Shown: one piece after another, positions 42,000 through 53,699 of the stretch
Layout of the letters: the number at the start of each line of letters is the position of its first letter
Position numbering within the stretch: position 1 is the first letter of the stretch
Assembly: GCA_029204225.1 (NCBI GenBank)
Contig: CM055113.1
Span: 6,851,852 to 6,915,851, forward strand
Source of the DNA: Diphasiastrum complanatum
Taxonomy: Eukaryota; Streptophyta; Lycopodiopsida; Lycopodiales; Lycopodiaceae
DNA: 64,000 nucleotides
Direction of reading: 5' to 3'
Position numbers and translations under genes: made by a program
The notes under the pieces: model-generated
Told to the model about the DNA's origin: nothing
Database searches by the model: none
The model's input: only the letters and a program-made list of their open reading frames with translations

Positions 42000-44027
42000 A
42001 TGTGAAGACTCAACCTCACATGCAGAAGGTAACTCAAAAGAGTGGTAGCAAATAGAAGAATATGCCCCATATCAGAGTAGGATGAGTGTGACGATAGATG
42101 GAAAACCAAACTTTTGCATGGCCATCTAACCACAAAGAAGCCATCATGATTTTCATAACATCTGAACATGAATAAGTGAAAAACTAATCTTCGAAATTAT
42201 TCACCTAGTAGGTGAATTTGACAATGCCACAAGATGTAGAGGAAAAATCGAAATACTTCGGAAAAGAGAAATGTGACATTATTTTGTCGTTTATTTATTT
42301 TCTAACAAAATGGAAAACGAATAAAGAAAATGGAATCAAAACGATAAAATGTAAAGTGTTAAGGAAAACGAACAGGAAATGTGACGAATGGTCCAATGGT
42401 ATTAATAAACTAACAAACAATAGGTGGTGAAGGGGCTGCTGAAAAGTGAGTGAAGTAAGGCATTGGACAGCCAATAATTGGATGTGCAAAAGCTGGAAAA
42501 ATGGCTGCTCAATGTGGGGCAGTAGGGCGTTGGGGACGGCCACAAAGAAAATTCCAAATGGGTGGAAGGTGGTGAAGTAGGGCACGACTTCAAAGTGTAA
42601 TATCTTGAGAATGAGACATCCATTTGGCAAACCATAAACTGCAATGAACTTCTTGAAAAACAAAGTATGTAAAGATCCAAAAACAGAATCTTTTAGAACA
42701 GAAAACAAAATATTCCAATTTGACCAAGGTTTGACTTTTCAAAGACTTCACTTCTAAAAGGTAAGAAATGGATACAAAATGGATCTTAATAAGCAACATA
42801 TGCAAAAAGAACAACTAAACAAATTGAAAAGTAAAAAGAATACCCTTTGGAAAACTTTGCGAGATCTTTGGATGAAGTCCTCCGTTTGACATGAAACCTG
42901 GATCAATGATGTGGCATAACTAATAACCTTATACACTGGGGTATCGGCTATCCATATCAGGAATTATTCCGAATCCCACATATTGGACACCTTGGGCATT
43001 GTATACTCGAATCAATGCCTACTTTGAGAAATTGAATTTTTCTAGGAGCATGTTTGAGTCTACACTTTTTGAATTGAGAGAATCAGACTACGGATGGGAA
43101 TTTGAAGCACATGAGCTAACTGACATCAAGACTTGACAATTTTCCTTGGGGAGACACTCCTTTGTTAGTGTTGCTAAATTTTGTTTTAGATCATTCAATC
43201 ACCTCAAAGAAATCGGATCTTTTGTCAATTCATAGGTAGCAACATCACCTCTCCTAATTTTGGGTTGGAAGCAACTCATTAGGCTTCGGTGTGATTCAAA
43301 ATATAGGTCCTGCAAAACTTGGATGCTCACTATAAGACTTGCCAACCATTTCCCTTATCTAATGTAGAGATGACATGCATTTGGAAGTGCTACGTTTGGA
43401 TACGAACCATAATGAGCTTAATCAACTTTTAGTCCAACAAGTAGTAGCAGCTCTAGTAAGAAGATCAACTCTTCCATTTCAAAGGTTGTTGCGACCCATG
43501 TATGCTTGAAATATAAGCATCATGAGCATAAAATAAAGCAAATATCTTTTTATGTACATGATGGTGGATAGAAAACCAGACAAGGACTTTTCGTGCACAA
43601 TAATTCTTTTTGGTTTGGGCTAGCATGAGCTTCGTTTGACTTTTGGGCAAGTTTCTTGGCTTTAAGCTTTGGACTTCAAATGATGTACTAGAATGTAGGG
43701 GCTAGTATTGGTCCTAACATTACCCAAGATGGATCACTCACTAGAGGACGAACCAATTGTAAGCGATGATGGTGGTTGGGCCCATAGGCATTTGGGGAAG
43801 CTAGGTTAGATAAGCTTGTGTCTTAATGAGCGTATTTGGCAAGCTTTCGGAGACGTGGATCGAGGATGACTATCATGGGCTTGGTTGATGTTCGTGTTAC
43901 TCAAGTGTGGTGAGAAGCTAGCCAACAAACTGTTAGTGGCGATTTGATCAATGTGCCTTGCCTGCCATTTTGGGGCATATGTTATTCATCATTGTAACAA
44001 ACTCTGAGGACATACTTAGGAGGCTTG
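42000..44027. other. Unassigned intronic sequence
   Basis: No supported gene, repeat or element end between the gypsy relic and copia family 2. Confidence 0.35.
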
Positions 44028-44288
44028 TACAAACTTCAGGCTCGGGTGGCGGGTCATCATGCAAGTGTTGCGCATATTGGATCAGTGAGTAAGTTGTGGC
44101 ACGAGAGGTTTGGGCATCTGAATTGTAAAAGTTTATAAGTCTTGAGGAAATACAACATGGTTACAGGTTTACCTCAAGTTGTTTTTGATCACAAGGTTTG
44201 TGAGGGTTGTAACTTGTGTCTTAGGGAAACATCATATGAAGAAATTTCCATCTAGTACATTCAAGGCGAGAAATGTTCTAGAACTCGG

Positions 44289-44812
44289 TCATACGGATTT
44301 ATGTGGTCCTATGAGAACTCAGTCTTATGGGGGAGCAAGTTATTTCATGGTGTTTGTTGATGACTATTCTAGGAAGACGTGGATTTATGTTCTCAAGAAT
44401 AAGGGTGAATAAGAACATGGTTTAAGACACAGGTGGAGAAAGGAATAGATAGACAAATCAAGATACTACGCTCGGATAAAGGGGGAGAGTATCTTTCTAT
44501 AGAATTTAAGGTGTTTTGCAAGGATCATGGTATAAAGGGGTAATTTGCAAGCACGGACATGCCGATTTGTGTGGTCCTATGAGGACTCAATCTTATGGGG
44601 GAGCAACTTACTTCATGGTGTTTGTGGATGACTATTCTAGGAAGACATGGATCTATTTTCTGAAGAATAAGGGTGAAGCGTTCAAGTATTTCACATTGTT
44701 TAAGACATAGGTGGAGAAAGAAACAGATAGACAAATCAAGATACTCCGCTCGGACAAAGGGGGAGAGTGTATTTCTACGAAATTTCAGGTGTTTTGCAAG
44801 GATCATGGTATA
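44289..44812 (+). repeat. Tandem duplication of an integrase segment, about 265-bp unit
   Basis: CATACGGATTTATGTGGTCC...GATCATGGTATAAAG occurs at 44289-44538 and again from about 44558 to 44814, ending in AATTTGCAAGCACGGACATGCC and AATTTGCAAACACGGACATGCC. The copies have drifted by several percent. Confidence 0.8.
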
Positions 44813-46897
44813 AAGAGACAATTTGCAAACACGGACATGCCTCAACAAAATGGAGTTGCGGAAAGAAAGAAATGGTCTATAGTGGAAACTGCGAGGAGTA
44901 TGCTCAAGAGTAAAAATCTTCCAAATATGTTTTGGGGTGAAGCAGTTAAGACAATGGTTTATCTTTTGAATCGAAGTCCTACAAAGGTTGTAGAGAATCT
45001 GACTCCAGAGGAAGCTTACACAGGTCGGAAGCCAAATGTAAGTCATTTGAGAGTGTTTGGTAGTATTGCTTATGCTCACATCCCTAACGATTCCAGGAGC
45101 AAATTGGATTCTAAGGCGACCAAGTGTTTATTCCTTGGATATGATAGTCAAGAGAAGGGATACAGGTTATATGACTTAGAGAGTAAGAGAATCATCATAA
45201 GTAGGGATGTAATCTTTAATGAGGAGGCAACTCATAAAGATACAGAGATACCTTATGATAAGAATCAAGATGGAGGAATCCCTATATTATGTGACAAGTT
45301 ATTACAGAAGCCTGAATCGACACATGGATCGCCTACGCCAATCCAAGTGCCTAGAGTGACTTTGGTTGAGAAAGGAAAGAGGAAGGAGAGATCAAGTATA
45401 TGGGATACTTATTCACCTCCTACTTCACCAGGCAGGAAGCATCCCACATCAGAAGCTAGAAGATTGCCTAGATGGTACTATGAAACTATCAAGGATAGTG
45501 TTATTGTGGAACAGGGAGAGTCCAGTACACATGGGACTAAGAGATCGGCTAGACTTGAAAAGCAACATGAAGATCAAGATCAACAAGAGGATCATCATGA
45601 AGATGGGGATGTACATTTTGCATATATGGCCACTGTATTGGAAACCAAGGATCCATCTACTTTCAGAGAGGCTGAAAAAGAGGATATTTGGAGACTTGTT
45701 CAGTTACCTACAGGTAAAAAGGCTATTGGATGCAAGTGGGTCTATAGAACTAAGTACAAATCAGATGGTTCTATAGATTAACATAAGGCAAGATTGGTGG
45801 CAAAAGGTTATGCTCAACAGGAAGGGATTGACTATGAAAAAACTTTTGCACCAATTGCTAAGTCTACTACTATGAGGACAATTTTATCATTGGTAGCTAG
45901 TTTGGATGGGATATTCAACAAATGGATGTGAAGAGTGCATTCTTGAATGGATTTCTAGAGGAAGAAGTCTACATAGAGCAGCTAGAGGGATACATAGTAG
46001 CAAGACATGAAAACAAGGTTTGCAAATTGGACAAGGCACTATATGGACTTAAGCAAGCACCTAGGGTGTGGTACACAAGGATTGACACATACTTTGAGGA
46101 GCTTGGCTTTCAGAGGAGTAGTTCGGAGCATACACTTTACGTTTTGATCAGGGATGGTCATATTGTGATTGTAGTGATGTATGTGGATGACCTTGTTATT
46201 ACAAGATCAGATCATAGTATGATTCAAGGTATCAAGAAAGATCTCTCATCAGAGTTTGTATGAAAGATCTTGGTTCACTACAATATTTTTTGGGATTGAG
46301 GAATGGAGAGTAGCACATGGGCTATTTATTTCTCAATCTAAGTATGCTCATGAACTTCTTGAAAAGTTTAATATGTCAGAGGGCAAACCTATTTCTACAC
46401 CATATGATGGTGGATGTAAGCTTACTAAAGCCGAGGAGGATCAAGATGTAGATGAGACGTTATATAGAAAGTTTGTTGGAAGCTTAATCTATCTAACTAC
46501 TACCAAACCAGATATTGCTTATGCTGTGAGTATGGTTAGTCAGTTTATGGCTAAGCCTAAGTAGATGCATTGGAGAGCTGCTAAGCGGATACTCAGATAT
46601 ATCCAGGGCACTTTGAGATTTGGTATTCTCTATGGGAGACAGGATGATTTGAAGTTACAGGGATATGTGGATGCTGATTGGGCTGGAGATGTAGAAGACC
46701 GAAGATCATCTACAAGTTATGTTTTTAGTCTTGGTTCTGGTGCTATCTCTTGGAGTTCAAAGAAGCAGCATACTATTGCATTATCATCTACAGAGGCAGA
46801 ATATCGAGCTACTACGAGTGCAACATGTGAAGCAATATGGTTACGAAGGATTTTACATGATCTACATATGGCACAAGATTCACCTACGATACTTTAG
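44711..46897 (+). pseudogene. Copia family 2 pol: integrase, RT, RNase H
   Basis: Integrase: LRSDKGGE and PQQNGVAERKK (44711-45020), after HADLCGPM upstream. An integrase tail follows (KCLFLGYDSQEKGYRLYD). RT: LPTGKKAIGCKWVYR at 45705, KSAFLNGFLEEEVYIEQ at 45925 and active site YVDDLVITRS at about 46180. RNase H: YVDADWAGDVEDRRSS at 46665, then STEAEYRA. Stops at 44708, 45779, 46261, 46562 and 46895, with shifts between them. Inactive copy. Confidence 0.88.
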
Positions 46898-47083
46898 TGC
46901 GACAATCAAAGTTGTATTAAATGGCGAAAAATCCAGTTTTTCATAGCAGGACTAAGCACATTGAAGTACAACACTTCATTAGAGAAAAGATTCAAAGTGG
47001 TGAAGTGGAGCTTATCTATTGTCCTACAGAAGAGCAAGTTGCAGATATCTTTACCAAAGGACTTGGCAAAGAAAAATTTCAAA

Positions 47084-47369
47084 AGTTGAATCTATTTTCG
47101 TACTTAGAAATTCACCTTGGGTCTTTACCCAATATAGGTAGTAATTTTAGCAATTAGCTTTTGCTCTTTTGCTATTTGCTTTAGGCTTTTTAGCCTTTCA
47201 CATAGATTAGAGAAACTATATATGTAGGTTGGCGCCCCACCACAAAATAATTCCAATAGCTTTGCTCAATTCTCTTATAATCTGATTTCTCTTTAATCTC
47301 TATGCAAGGTTGTGTGAGTGCTAGTAGGACTAGTAACTCCATCTAGAATTTGTATCACAAATTCTGACA
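47084..47369 (+). repeat. Copia family 2 3' LTR
   Basis: TTGAATCTATTTTCGTACTT to AAATTCTGACA; pairs with 51506-51797 (inverted) and 34754-35046. The left boundary is uncertain by a few bases. Confidence 0.75.
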
Positions 47370-47640
47370 GAATCCTTAGGTATGTGAGCATATGCAATAC
47401 TTCCAAAAACACTCAAATGACTTATGTCAGATTTTTGTCCCGTGTAAGCTCTCTCTGGAGTCCGATTCTTTACAACTTTTGTAGGACTTCAATTCAAAAA
47501 GATAAACCACGGTCTTGACTGCTTCACCCCAAAACATATTTGGAAGATTCTTACTGTTGAGCATACTCCTCGCAGTTTCCACAATAGACCGGCTCTTCCT
47601 CTCCACAACTCCATTTTGTTGTAGAACATTTCTCGCCTTG
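47370..47640 (-). pseudogene. Antisense copia family 2 integrase piece
   Basis: Minus strand reads MFYNKMELWRG-like and, in the sense frame, QQNGVVERKSRSIVETARSML and NLPNMFWGEAVKT, the third catalytic motif of copia integrase. The first two motifs have been lost by deletion. It belongs with 49417-51797 as one minus-strand copy split by the solo LTR at 47646. Confidence 0.75.
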
Positions 47641-47645
47641 AATGT

Positions 47646-49416
47646 CGTTGAAGAGTAATGCCTATTTTACCCTTTTGGCTAAGCACTAGTTAAGTTGTAA
47701 GTTGTACATAACTCATGGGGCATGTTATTAAATAAATACATGAGACCCCCCTTTTGTAAGTTGAGTAAATTAGTGCAAGTGGCCCACTTGGCCAAGTAGC
47801 TCACTCCTATGGTTGACACCTAGATCCCACTTACATGCCGCTATACCGACAGTCCTTAGCTTCACTTTTACACTCCTTTCCTCATGATAGTCCAGTCAAC
47901 ACCCAGGCTGATTTCCTCACCACCTCTCCACACGGCCACATCATTAATCCTCCCCACAAAACCCCACCCCAGAAAGACCCGACGCACACCTCGAACACTA
48001 CACCCTCCTTGGTACGATACTGAGTGTCGCTCTCTCCATCAGTCAGTAACCCACTCACGCATTCATGCCCCACATCTGCTTTGATCTTCCCGACGCTCTT
48101 ACCGTCGTGCTCTCCGCCGTAAGAAACGCTCCCATGATGATTCTGAAGGGAAACATCTCATTGACCTTCTTTTCAGCTCTTCTTCGGGCGCTTTCTGGCG
48201 CGAGTTCATTCCTCGCTCTCCACCACCTCTCTTGGAAGACCTCCGCATATGGATTGATTATGCTACTAGCCTGTACACGGTTCCTACCGACTCACCTATC
48301 GCCATATCTCCACGGCCACCTGCGTTCTCCTTTTTCACATCTGACATGGTACTTGCAGCCATTAAGAAGCTGAAGTCCCACAAAGCCAGAGATATCGAAG
48401 ACCTTGAATCTGAGCTCCTTTCCCATGCCTCTGACTTACTCGCCCCCATTATAGTCACCCTTCTTAACTCTGCAGTTGTCTCTGGCTTTCCGTCTCCCAG
48501 GTGCACTAACATTATCCACCCCATCCGAGTAACTACCGTACCATCATGATTGGACATGTCCTGGCGAAACTATATGGTACTATACTACAGTCTGTTGTGA
48601 GCTCAGAGGCGGAAACTAGGAGACTACATGCCATGGGTCAGGCTGGTTTCAGAGCACATTATTCTACGGCAGATCACATCTCGTTCATTGCTCATCCAGA
48701 GACTCCGAGACCTCGGCTTCTCCACCGACATTGTTCTTGCTGTGATGGCACTTTATGAGCGTGTCCTTGGTTGTTTCCGGCATAGCAGTGGCATATCTGA
48801 GCACATCTGGAGCACTATTGGGGTGAAGCAGGGTTGTTCCCTCTCACCAGTCCTCTTTGGCTTGTATATTGATGAGTTGGAGAGAGTCATTACACAGGGT
48901 GGTGGTACTGGCTGCAGGCTTGGTGACATCTTGATTGCTATCCTCCTTTATGCTGATGATGTGGTGTTGGTCTCACCGACCAGAGAGGGCCTACAGCGAC
49001 AGTTGGATTGCTTGCATGAGTTTTGCACCAGATGGGGCCTAGGGGTGAACATTGGGAAGACCAAGGTTATGGTCTTCAACACTTCGAGGGCATTCATGCA
49101 GCGACAGGAGCTTACTTTGGGCGGACAGATTCTAGAGGTGGTCCCTTCCTACACATACTTGGGGGTCCTTTTCTCAGGTCCTACTTTTAGCATGAGACAG
49201 GCCGCTACCACTCGACTAGGGAAAGGACATGCCTCCCTTGTTCAGCTAGAGTGATTTTGTTCTGGCAATTTATTTCTTCTTTTACTTTTGGTGTTGTGAG
49301 GTGCTTATGAAATGCTCCTTGTATGTGATGTTTTCCATAGCTATGTTTCTCAAGCTTTCATAGTTGATCTAGTATTGAAGTTAAGATACTCCATAGCTGG
49401 GTCTTGCAAATCATCA
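47646..49416 (+). mobile_element. Solo LTR (family TGTTGAAGAG) containing a LINE fragment, with TSD
   Basis: Starts CGTTGAAGAGTAATGCC (TG has become CG) and ends AAATCATCA. Identical 5-bp flanks AATGT at 47641-47645 and 49417-49421. Its start and its TTTATTTCTTC block match the LTR at 63716-64000. The middle (47829-49254) is replaced by a LINE piece. It interrupts the antisense copia copy. Confidence 0.75.
47829..49254 (+). pseudogene. LINE ORF2 fragment within the solo LTR
   Basis: MPLYRQSLASLLHSFPHD (47835) and WIDYATSLYTVP, KKLKSHKARDIEDLESELL (48232-48420), MIGHVLAKLYGTILQ (48546), GVKQGCSLSPVLFGLYIDEL (48822) and YADDVVLVSPTREGLQ (48950). The FVDFRKAFDS block seen at 9517 is deleted between about 48680 and 48690. 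No 3' tail and no LINE-type target duplication, so it was probably carried in with the LTR. Confidence 0.85.
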
Positions 49417-51505
49417 AATGTACTAGGCGAAAATTTCTTCATATGATGCTTGCCTAAGACACAACCTTCACAAACCTTTGTGATCAGAAACAACTTGAGG
49501 TAAACCTGTAACCATGTTATATCTTCTCAAGACTTATAGACTTTTGTAATTCAGATGTCCAAACCTCTCGTGCCATAACTTATTCACTGATCCAATATCC
49601 GCAACACTTGCATGATGATCCACTACCTGAGCCTGAAGTTTGTACAACCACCCTGCAAGGATGCCCTCAGCTACTACTTCATTATCCTTCCTCTTGATGA
49701 GACACTACTCTTCATCAAACCGCACCACCATGTGTTGCTTAGCAATAGCTGATACTGAGAGTAAGTTTTTCTTAATTCCTGGTACATAAAGCACGTCCTT
49801 TATGTCACCATTTTCCCTGAAGGTAGTTGAACTTGTACTTTTCCAACTCCTTTTATATCATATGTGTAGTTGTCTCCCAACTTCACATTTGATCCACCAT
49901 CTAATTTTTGAAAATTAGATAGTTACTCTCGCCTAGGTGTCATATGCTTCGAAGCTCCTGAATCAATAAACCAATAGTCTTCTTCCTTCGAGAAGCCACC
50001 ACCAGAAGATGTCAATGCCGAAAACAACTCATAGTCTTAAAGATTCAAAGCACTCAATTTTGCATTAGATGTTTCTTCTTCTTCATCAAAATTTCCGTCC
50101 TGCTTTTCTTGAACTTGTTGTGCCAGTTCTGCAAATAAAGCAATTTCCTTTTCGAACCACTTTCTTTCCATCTTCTGATCGATTTGATTGATTCTCCTCC
50201 GTATCATGCTTCTTATTCTTCTTCTTTCCTTTGCCACCCTTCTTGGAACTGTGCTCTTGCTTCTTTGCCAGGATTGCCTGTTTCTTGAAATCGTCCCTGT
50301 TGACAATATTTTGTTGTCTCATTTCTTCCTGTAGTAAGAAGGCATTTAGCTCATCGAAAGAAGGCCTCGTTTCTCTTAATGATAGCATCATTACAAAGTT
50401 TTGATAGGCCAAAGGCAGACTTTTAAGCACAATGGATACAAACATTGAATCTTGAACACTTTCTCCAACGGCAATAAGTTGTCCTCTCAGATCTTTCACC
50501 CTAGCAAAGTAGTCCGTTACTGATTCACCTGTATCTTATTAGTCAAGAACAAGATTTGTGATTGATTTACCGTCTCATCAGTATATCCCAAGCCTCCTTG
50601 GGTACAGTAGCATCTCTGATATGAGGTATGATCATAGTTAATGATATGATGAGCTTTTCTTCTATGTCTCTGATACTCCCGCAACTCCTTGTCAGTGGTA
50701 GGAGGTGTCTCGCTGTGACGATCTCCCAATATTCTCTATCCTAGACAATATTCTGCATCTTGAACTTCCATATGCTTTAGTTCGTTCCATCTAGCTTGCT
50801 AGACTCTGGCAATCAACATCATTCAACCCTACCATAATACTGATCTATAGTGACTTCCAACAACCTTATTTTTAACTATGCAATCTTCTTTGCAAGTCAG
50901 TAATCTGATTTTGCTCCAACTAGCAAGCAGATTATCAGAAAACTAGTGAACAGATCCGTCAGGCAACTAGCGAACAGGTCTGTCAGACAACCAGCGAACA
51001 GGTCTGTCAGACGAACAGGAATGCCGCGAACAGATTTTTCAGAAAACCAGCGAACAGGTTTGTCAGACAACAGATCTGTCAGACAACCAGTGAACAAATC
51101 TGTCAGGACCAGCGAACAGGTTTTTTAGACAACCAGCGAACAGATTTGTCAGACAACCAGCGAACAGGTCTGTCAGAAAACCAGCAATCAGGTCTGTCAG
51201 ACAACCAGAGAACATGTCTGTAAGAAAACCAGCGAACAGGCTTGTCAGAAAACCAGTGAACAGCCCTGTCAGAAAACCAGCGAGTCTGTTAGAAAACCAG
51301 CGATTTGATCTTGGATCTTGATAGCTTCAGGTCAGTGATGAGGTCTGTTGCCAGCCAACAATCAGCTTACAAATCTTCTCTTAGGAAATCAGTGTTGTCC
51401 TCCTGACAATGTTGACTTCACATGCAGCTTCAGCTCCTCCAAAGAATCTTGTTCCAACCCTGCAAACAATCTCTCTCTCTTACCAAGTAACCTGCTCTGA
51501 TACCA
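49417..51505 (-). pseudogene. Antisense copia family 2: gag, protease, pre-integrase
   Basis: Minus strand from 51505: primer site (51494-51505), a 24-bp minisatellite leader (50935-51310), gag near 50730-50040 (MKDLRGQLIAVGES, FVMMLSLRETRPSFDELNAFLLQEE) with a broken knuckle GNCFICRTG, protease remnants (49990-49790) and the pre-integrase HLNYKSL near 49545. Several frameshifts. Confidence 0.78.
50935..51310. repeat. 24-bp minisatellite, about 15 degenerate units
   Basis: Unit close to GTCTGTCAGACAACCAGCGAACAG. It lies in the leader between LTR and gag of the antisense copia copy. It is tandem and has no spacers, so it is not a CRISPR array. Confidence 0.9.
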
Positions 51506-51797
51506 TGTCAGAATTTCTGATACGAATTCTAGATGGAGTTACTAGTCCTACTAGCACTCACACAATTAAGCATAGAGATTAAAGAGAAATCAGATTATAC
51601 GAGGATTGAGCAAAACTTTAACATATTGGAATTATCTTGTGGTGGGGCGCCAGCCTACATATACAGTTTCTCTAATCTATGTGAAAGGCTAAAAGCGTAA
51701 AGCAAATAGCAAAAGAGCAAAAGCTAATTGCTAAAATTACTACCTATGTTGGGTAAAGACGCAAGGTGAATTTCTAAGTACTAAAATAGATTCTAAT
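51506..51797 (-). repeat. 5' LTR of the antisense copia family 2 copy
   Basis: Plus strand TGTCAGAATTTCTGATACG to GATTCTAA; inverted relative to 47084-47369. The minus-strand end TTCTGACA is followed at once by the primer site TGGTATCAGAGC. Confidence 0.8.
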
Positions 51798-51819
51798 CTA
51801 GTATTTGTGCGCCCACCTA

Positions 51820-52050
51820 CATGCACAGATTCAAGGAGCAAATTGGATTCAAAGGCAACCAAGTGTTTATTTCTTGGATATGATAGTAAAGAGAAGGGAT
51901 ACATGTTGTATGACTTGGAGGGTAAGAAAGTCATCATAAGCAGGGATGTGGTTTTTGATGGGATCTCATAAAGATGCTTAAATATCTTATGATAAGAAGC
52001 AAGATGGAGGAATTCCTATCGTGTGACGAGTCATTACAGGAGCTTGTATC
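51820..52050 (+). pseudogene. Sense copia family 2 integrase-end fragment
   Basis: Plus strand DSRSKLDSKATKCLFLGYDS and GYMLYDLEGKKVIISRDVVF, same as 45090-45220 of the sense copy. It abuts the LTR of the antisense copy. Confidence 0.75.
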
Positions 52051-52240
52051 AACACTCATCATCCTCCTCGTCAACATACTCCTTTGAGTTAGAGGTCTCT
52101 GTGGATGAGGCCAAAGGCTCCTCATCCTCAACATCACGGGAGCGTCGATCCTGGCTCAGCCTCCTCGGCATCCTCATGGCAGCTCTGGTGGTAACCCCTG
52201 CACACAAAAATGGTGAATGATTACAACTTTGAACTGGGCA
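52050..52240 (-). pseudogene. Possible C-terminal exon of a hAT-like gene
   Basis: Minus strand after acceptor TTTGTGTGCAG: VTTRAAMRMPRRLSQDRRSR then an acidic tail KEYVDEEDDEC. Placed downstream of the hAT fragment at 52515-53373, but not itself diagnostic. Confidence 0.35.
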
Positions 52241-52514
52241 AGCCGCAACGCGCACAATGAGGTTAATAGCTATCAACACCAATTTCCAAAGACACAGCCT
52301 TTGTTCAAATTAACTTGTAAGTAGAGGCTGATGGAACCAATCCAATCTTGATTGCCATCGATCTTGTATCTCTTCCAGCCTGTACATTTAACATAGGCAA
52401 TGTGTCAATGACATTTCGCATTTATGATTTCAGAAATTCAAAATTTCAATGAGCACTTGCCAGCATCCACTCTACATTGATGATTGTGTAGGAAATCAAA
52501 GTGCCAAGATCCTT

Positions 52515-53373
52515 CTAACTGGACAAGTGAAAGGGGAGGTCGCATAGGTAGAAACACCTCCGAAGTGCAACTCGAGCTTGGTCCTTATTCCTGGGCTCAT
52601 AGCGACCTACATAATAATCTCTGCCCCCAAGCTGTCTGGACCTACCAAGACGGTCACGAGCCCTCGTCGATGGCACAAGGGCTTTGCGTGGCTCAGAGGA
52701 TCCATCGATGTCAGCAGGTGGACCACACTGCACATCACTGGCACCTACACCCTCGGCCTCTCCCTGAGAAGAGATGGGCGTGCGAACTGCAAAAGGTACA
52801 GCCTGTGACGTGGAAGGTTCTCCATCACCTTGTGTCAATGATAAATGTGTAAGTTGTGACATGTCAAGATTGAAGAATTCAGTGTTCAATGTTCATTTGG
52901 CAAAATCAAATTGTAAACTTTAAAGTTGAGACTCGGAACTTCATACAATACAATTTTGGACATTTGAATCCTGAACTGACATCTGTCAAGTCCCAATTTC
53001 AGCAAAAATTTCATACATTCACGAATCAGATTGCACAACTTGAAACTTGGAATGGCTTTTCACCCAGGACTAAGCTTGAACTTCAGGCTTTAGTGGAACC
53101 TATTTACCTCTCGCCATCGAAGAACCAGCCACTGCAGCATGCTCCTCCTCTCGAGTTCGATCACCTGTATCTGCCAATGATGCTGGCGCCTGTGCGCAAG
53201 GGGCTATATCGTATCCACGCTGATGGTATAAATGCGCCCTAATCCGAGCAGGCCTATCTGTGAAGGAGATATGGCAGTACCTACAAGTCCACCTCTTCGT
53301 GCCGGAGGTACTGTAAGAAGCATCAATGGTGACATGGTCCCATAAGGGATCTCTCTCGTCCTCGGCATGGCAC
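52515..53373 (-). pseudogene. hAT transposase fragment with BED zinc finger
   Basis: Minus strand: [37 protein letters not shown] and YDIAPC (53345-53190) form a BED finger (CxxC...HxxxxH) as in hAT transposases. Further on (52560-52515) ALRRCFYLCDLPFH matches the short motif before the hAT catalytic domain. Stops at 53103 and 52515. The related copy is at 58180-59056. hAT transposases cut and paste DNA; this one is dead. Confidence 0.75.
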
Positions 53374-53375
53374 CA

Positions 53376-53472
53376 GGTACACACACACACACACACACAC
53401 ACACACTCGCACCGCTTGTAGTCTTGTACACACACTCTCACACACACACAATCACACACTCTCACACACACA

Positions 53473-53543
<71 letters not shown>

Positions 53544-53640
53544 ACTCTCACACCCACTCTCTCACACACACACACACTCACACACACATTCTATTATCTC
53601 ACTCACACACACACACAGACTATCACTCTCACACAATCTC
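53376..53640. repeat. (CA)n/(CTCACACA)n microsatellite
   Basis: Long CA and CTCACA runs. ORFs here (Cys/Val-rich minus, His/Thr-rich plus) are artefacts. Confidence 0.95.
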
Positions 53641-53699
53641 ACCCACTCTCGACATTCAAACTTGTCGGACACATGCGCTCAGGTGCCCAAAAAACATTC

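Larger units (their letters stand above)
44028..47369 (+). mobile_element. Ty1/copia family 2, 5'-truncated copy with 3' LTR
   Basis: Starts abruptly in the GAG-pre-integrase domain (LWHERFGHLNCKSL near 44095) and runs through integrase, RT and RNase H to a 3' LTR at 47084-47369. Gag, protease and 5' LTR are missing. A duplicated integrase segment lies at 44280-44815. At least seven stops or frameshifts. The LTR end abuts an antisense copy of the same family at 47370. Confidence 0.85.

Noticed and set aside
40000-42190. Several hydrophobic minus-strand ORFs that might be membrane proteins
   Set aside because: They switch frame repeatedly, share no known motif and follow an internal duplication, so they look like chance frames in decayed repeat DNA.
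50935-51310. CRISPR-like array
   Set aside because: The units are contiguous and degenerate with no unique spacers, in a plant retrotransposon leader; it is a minisatellite.
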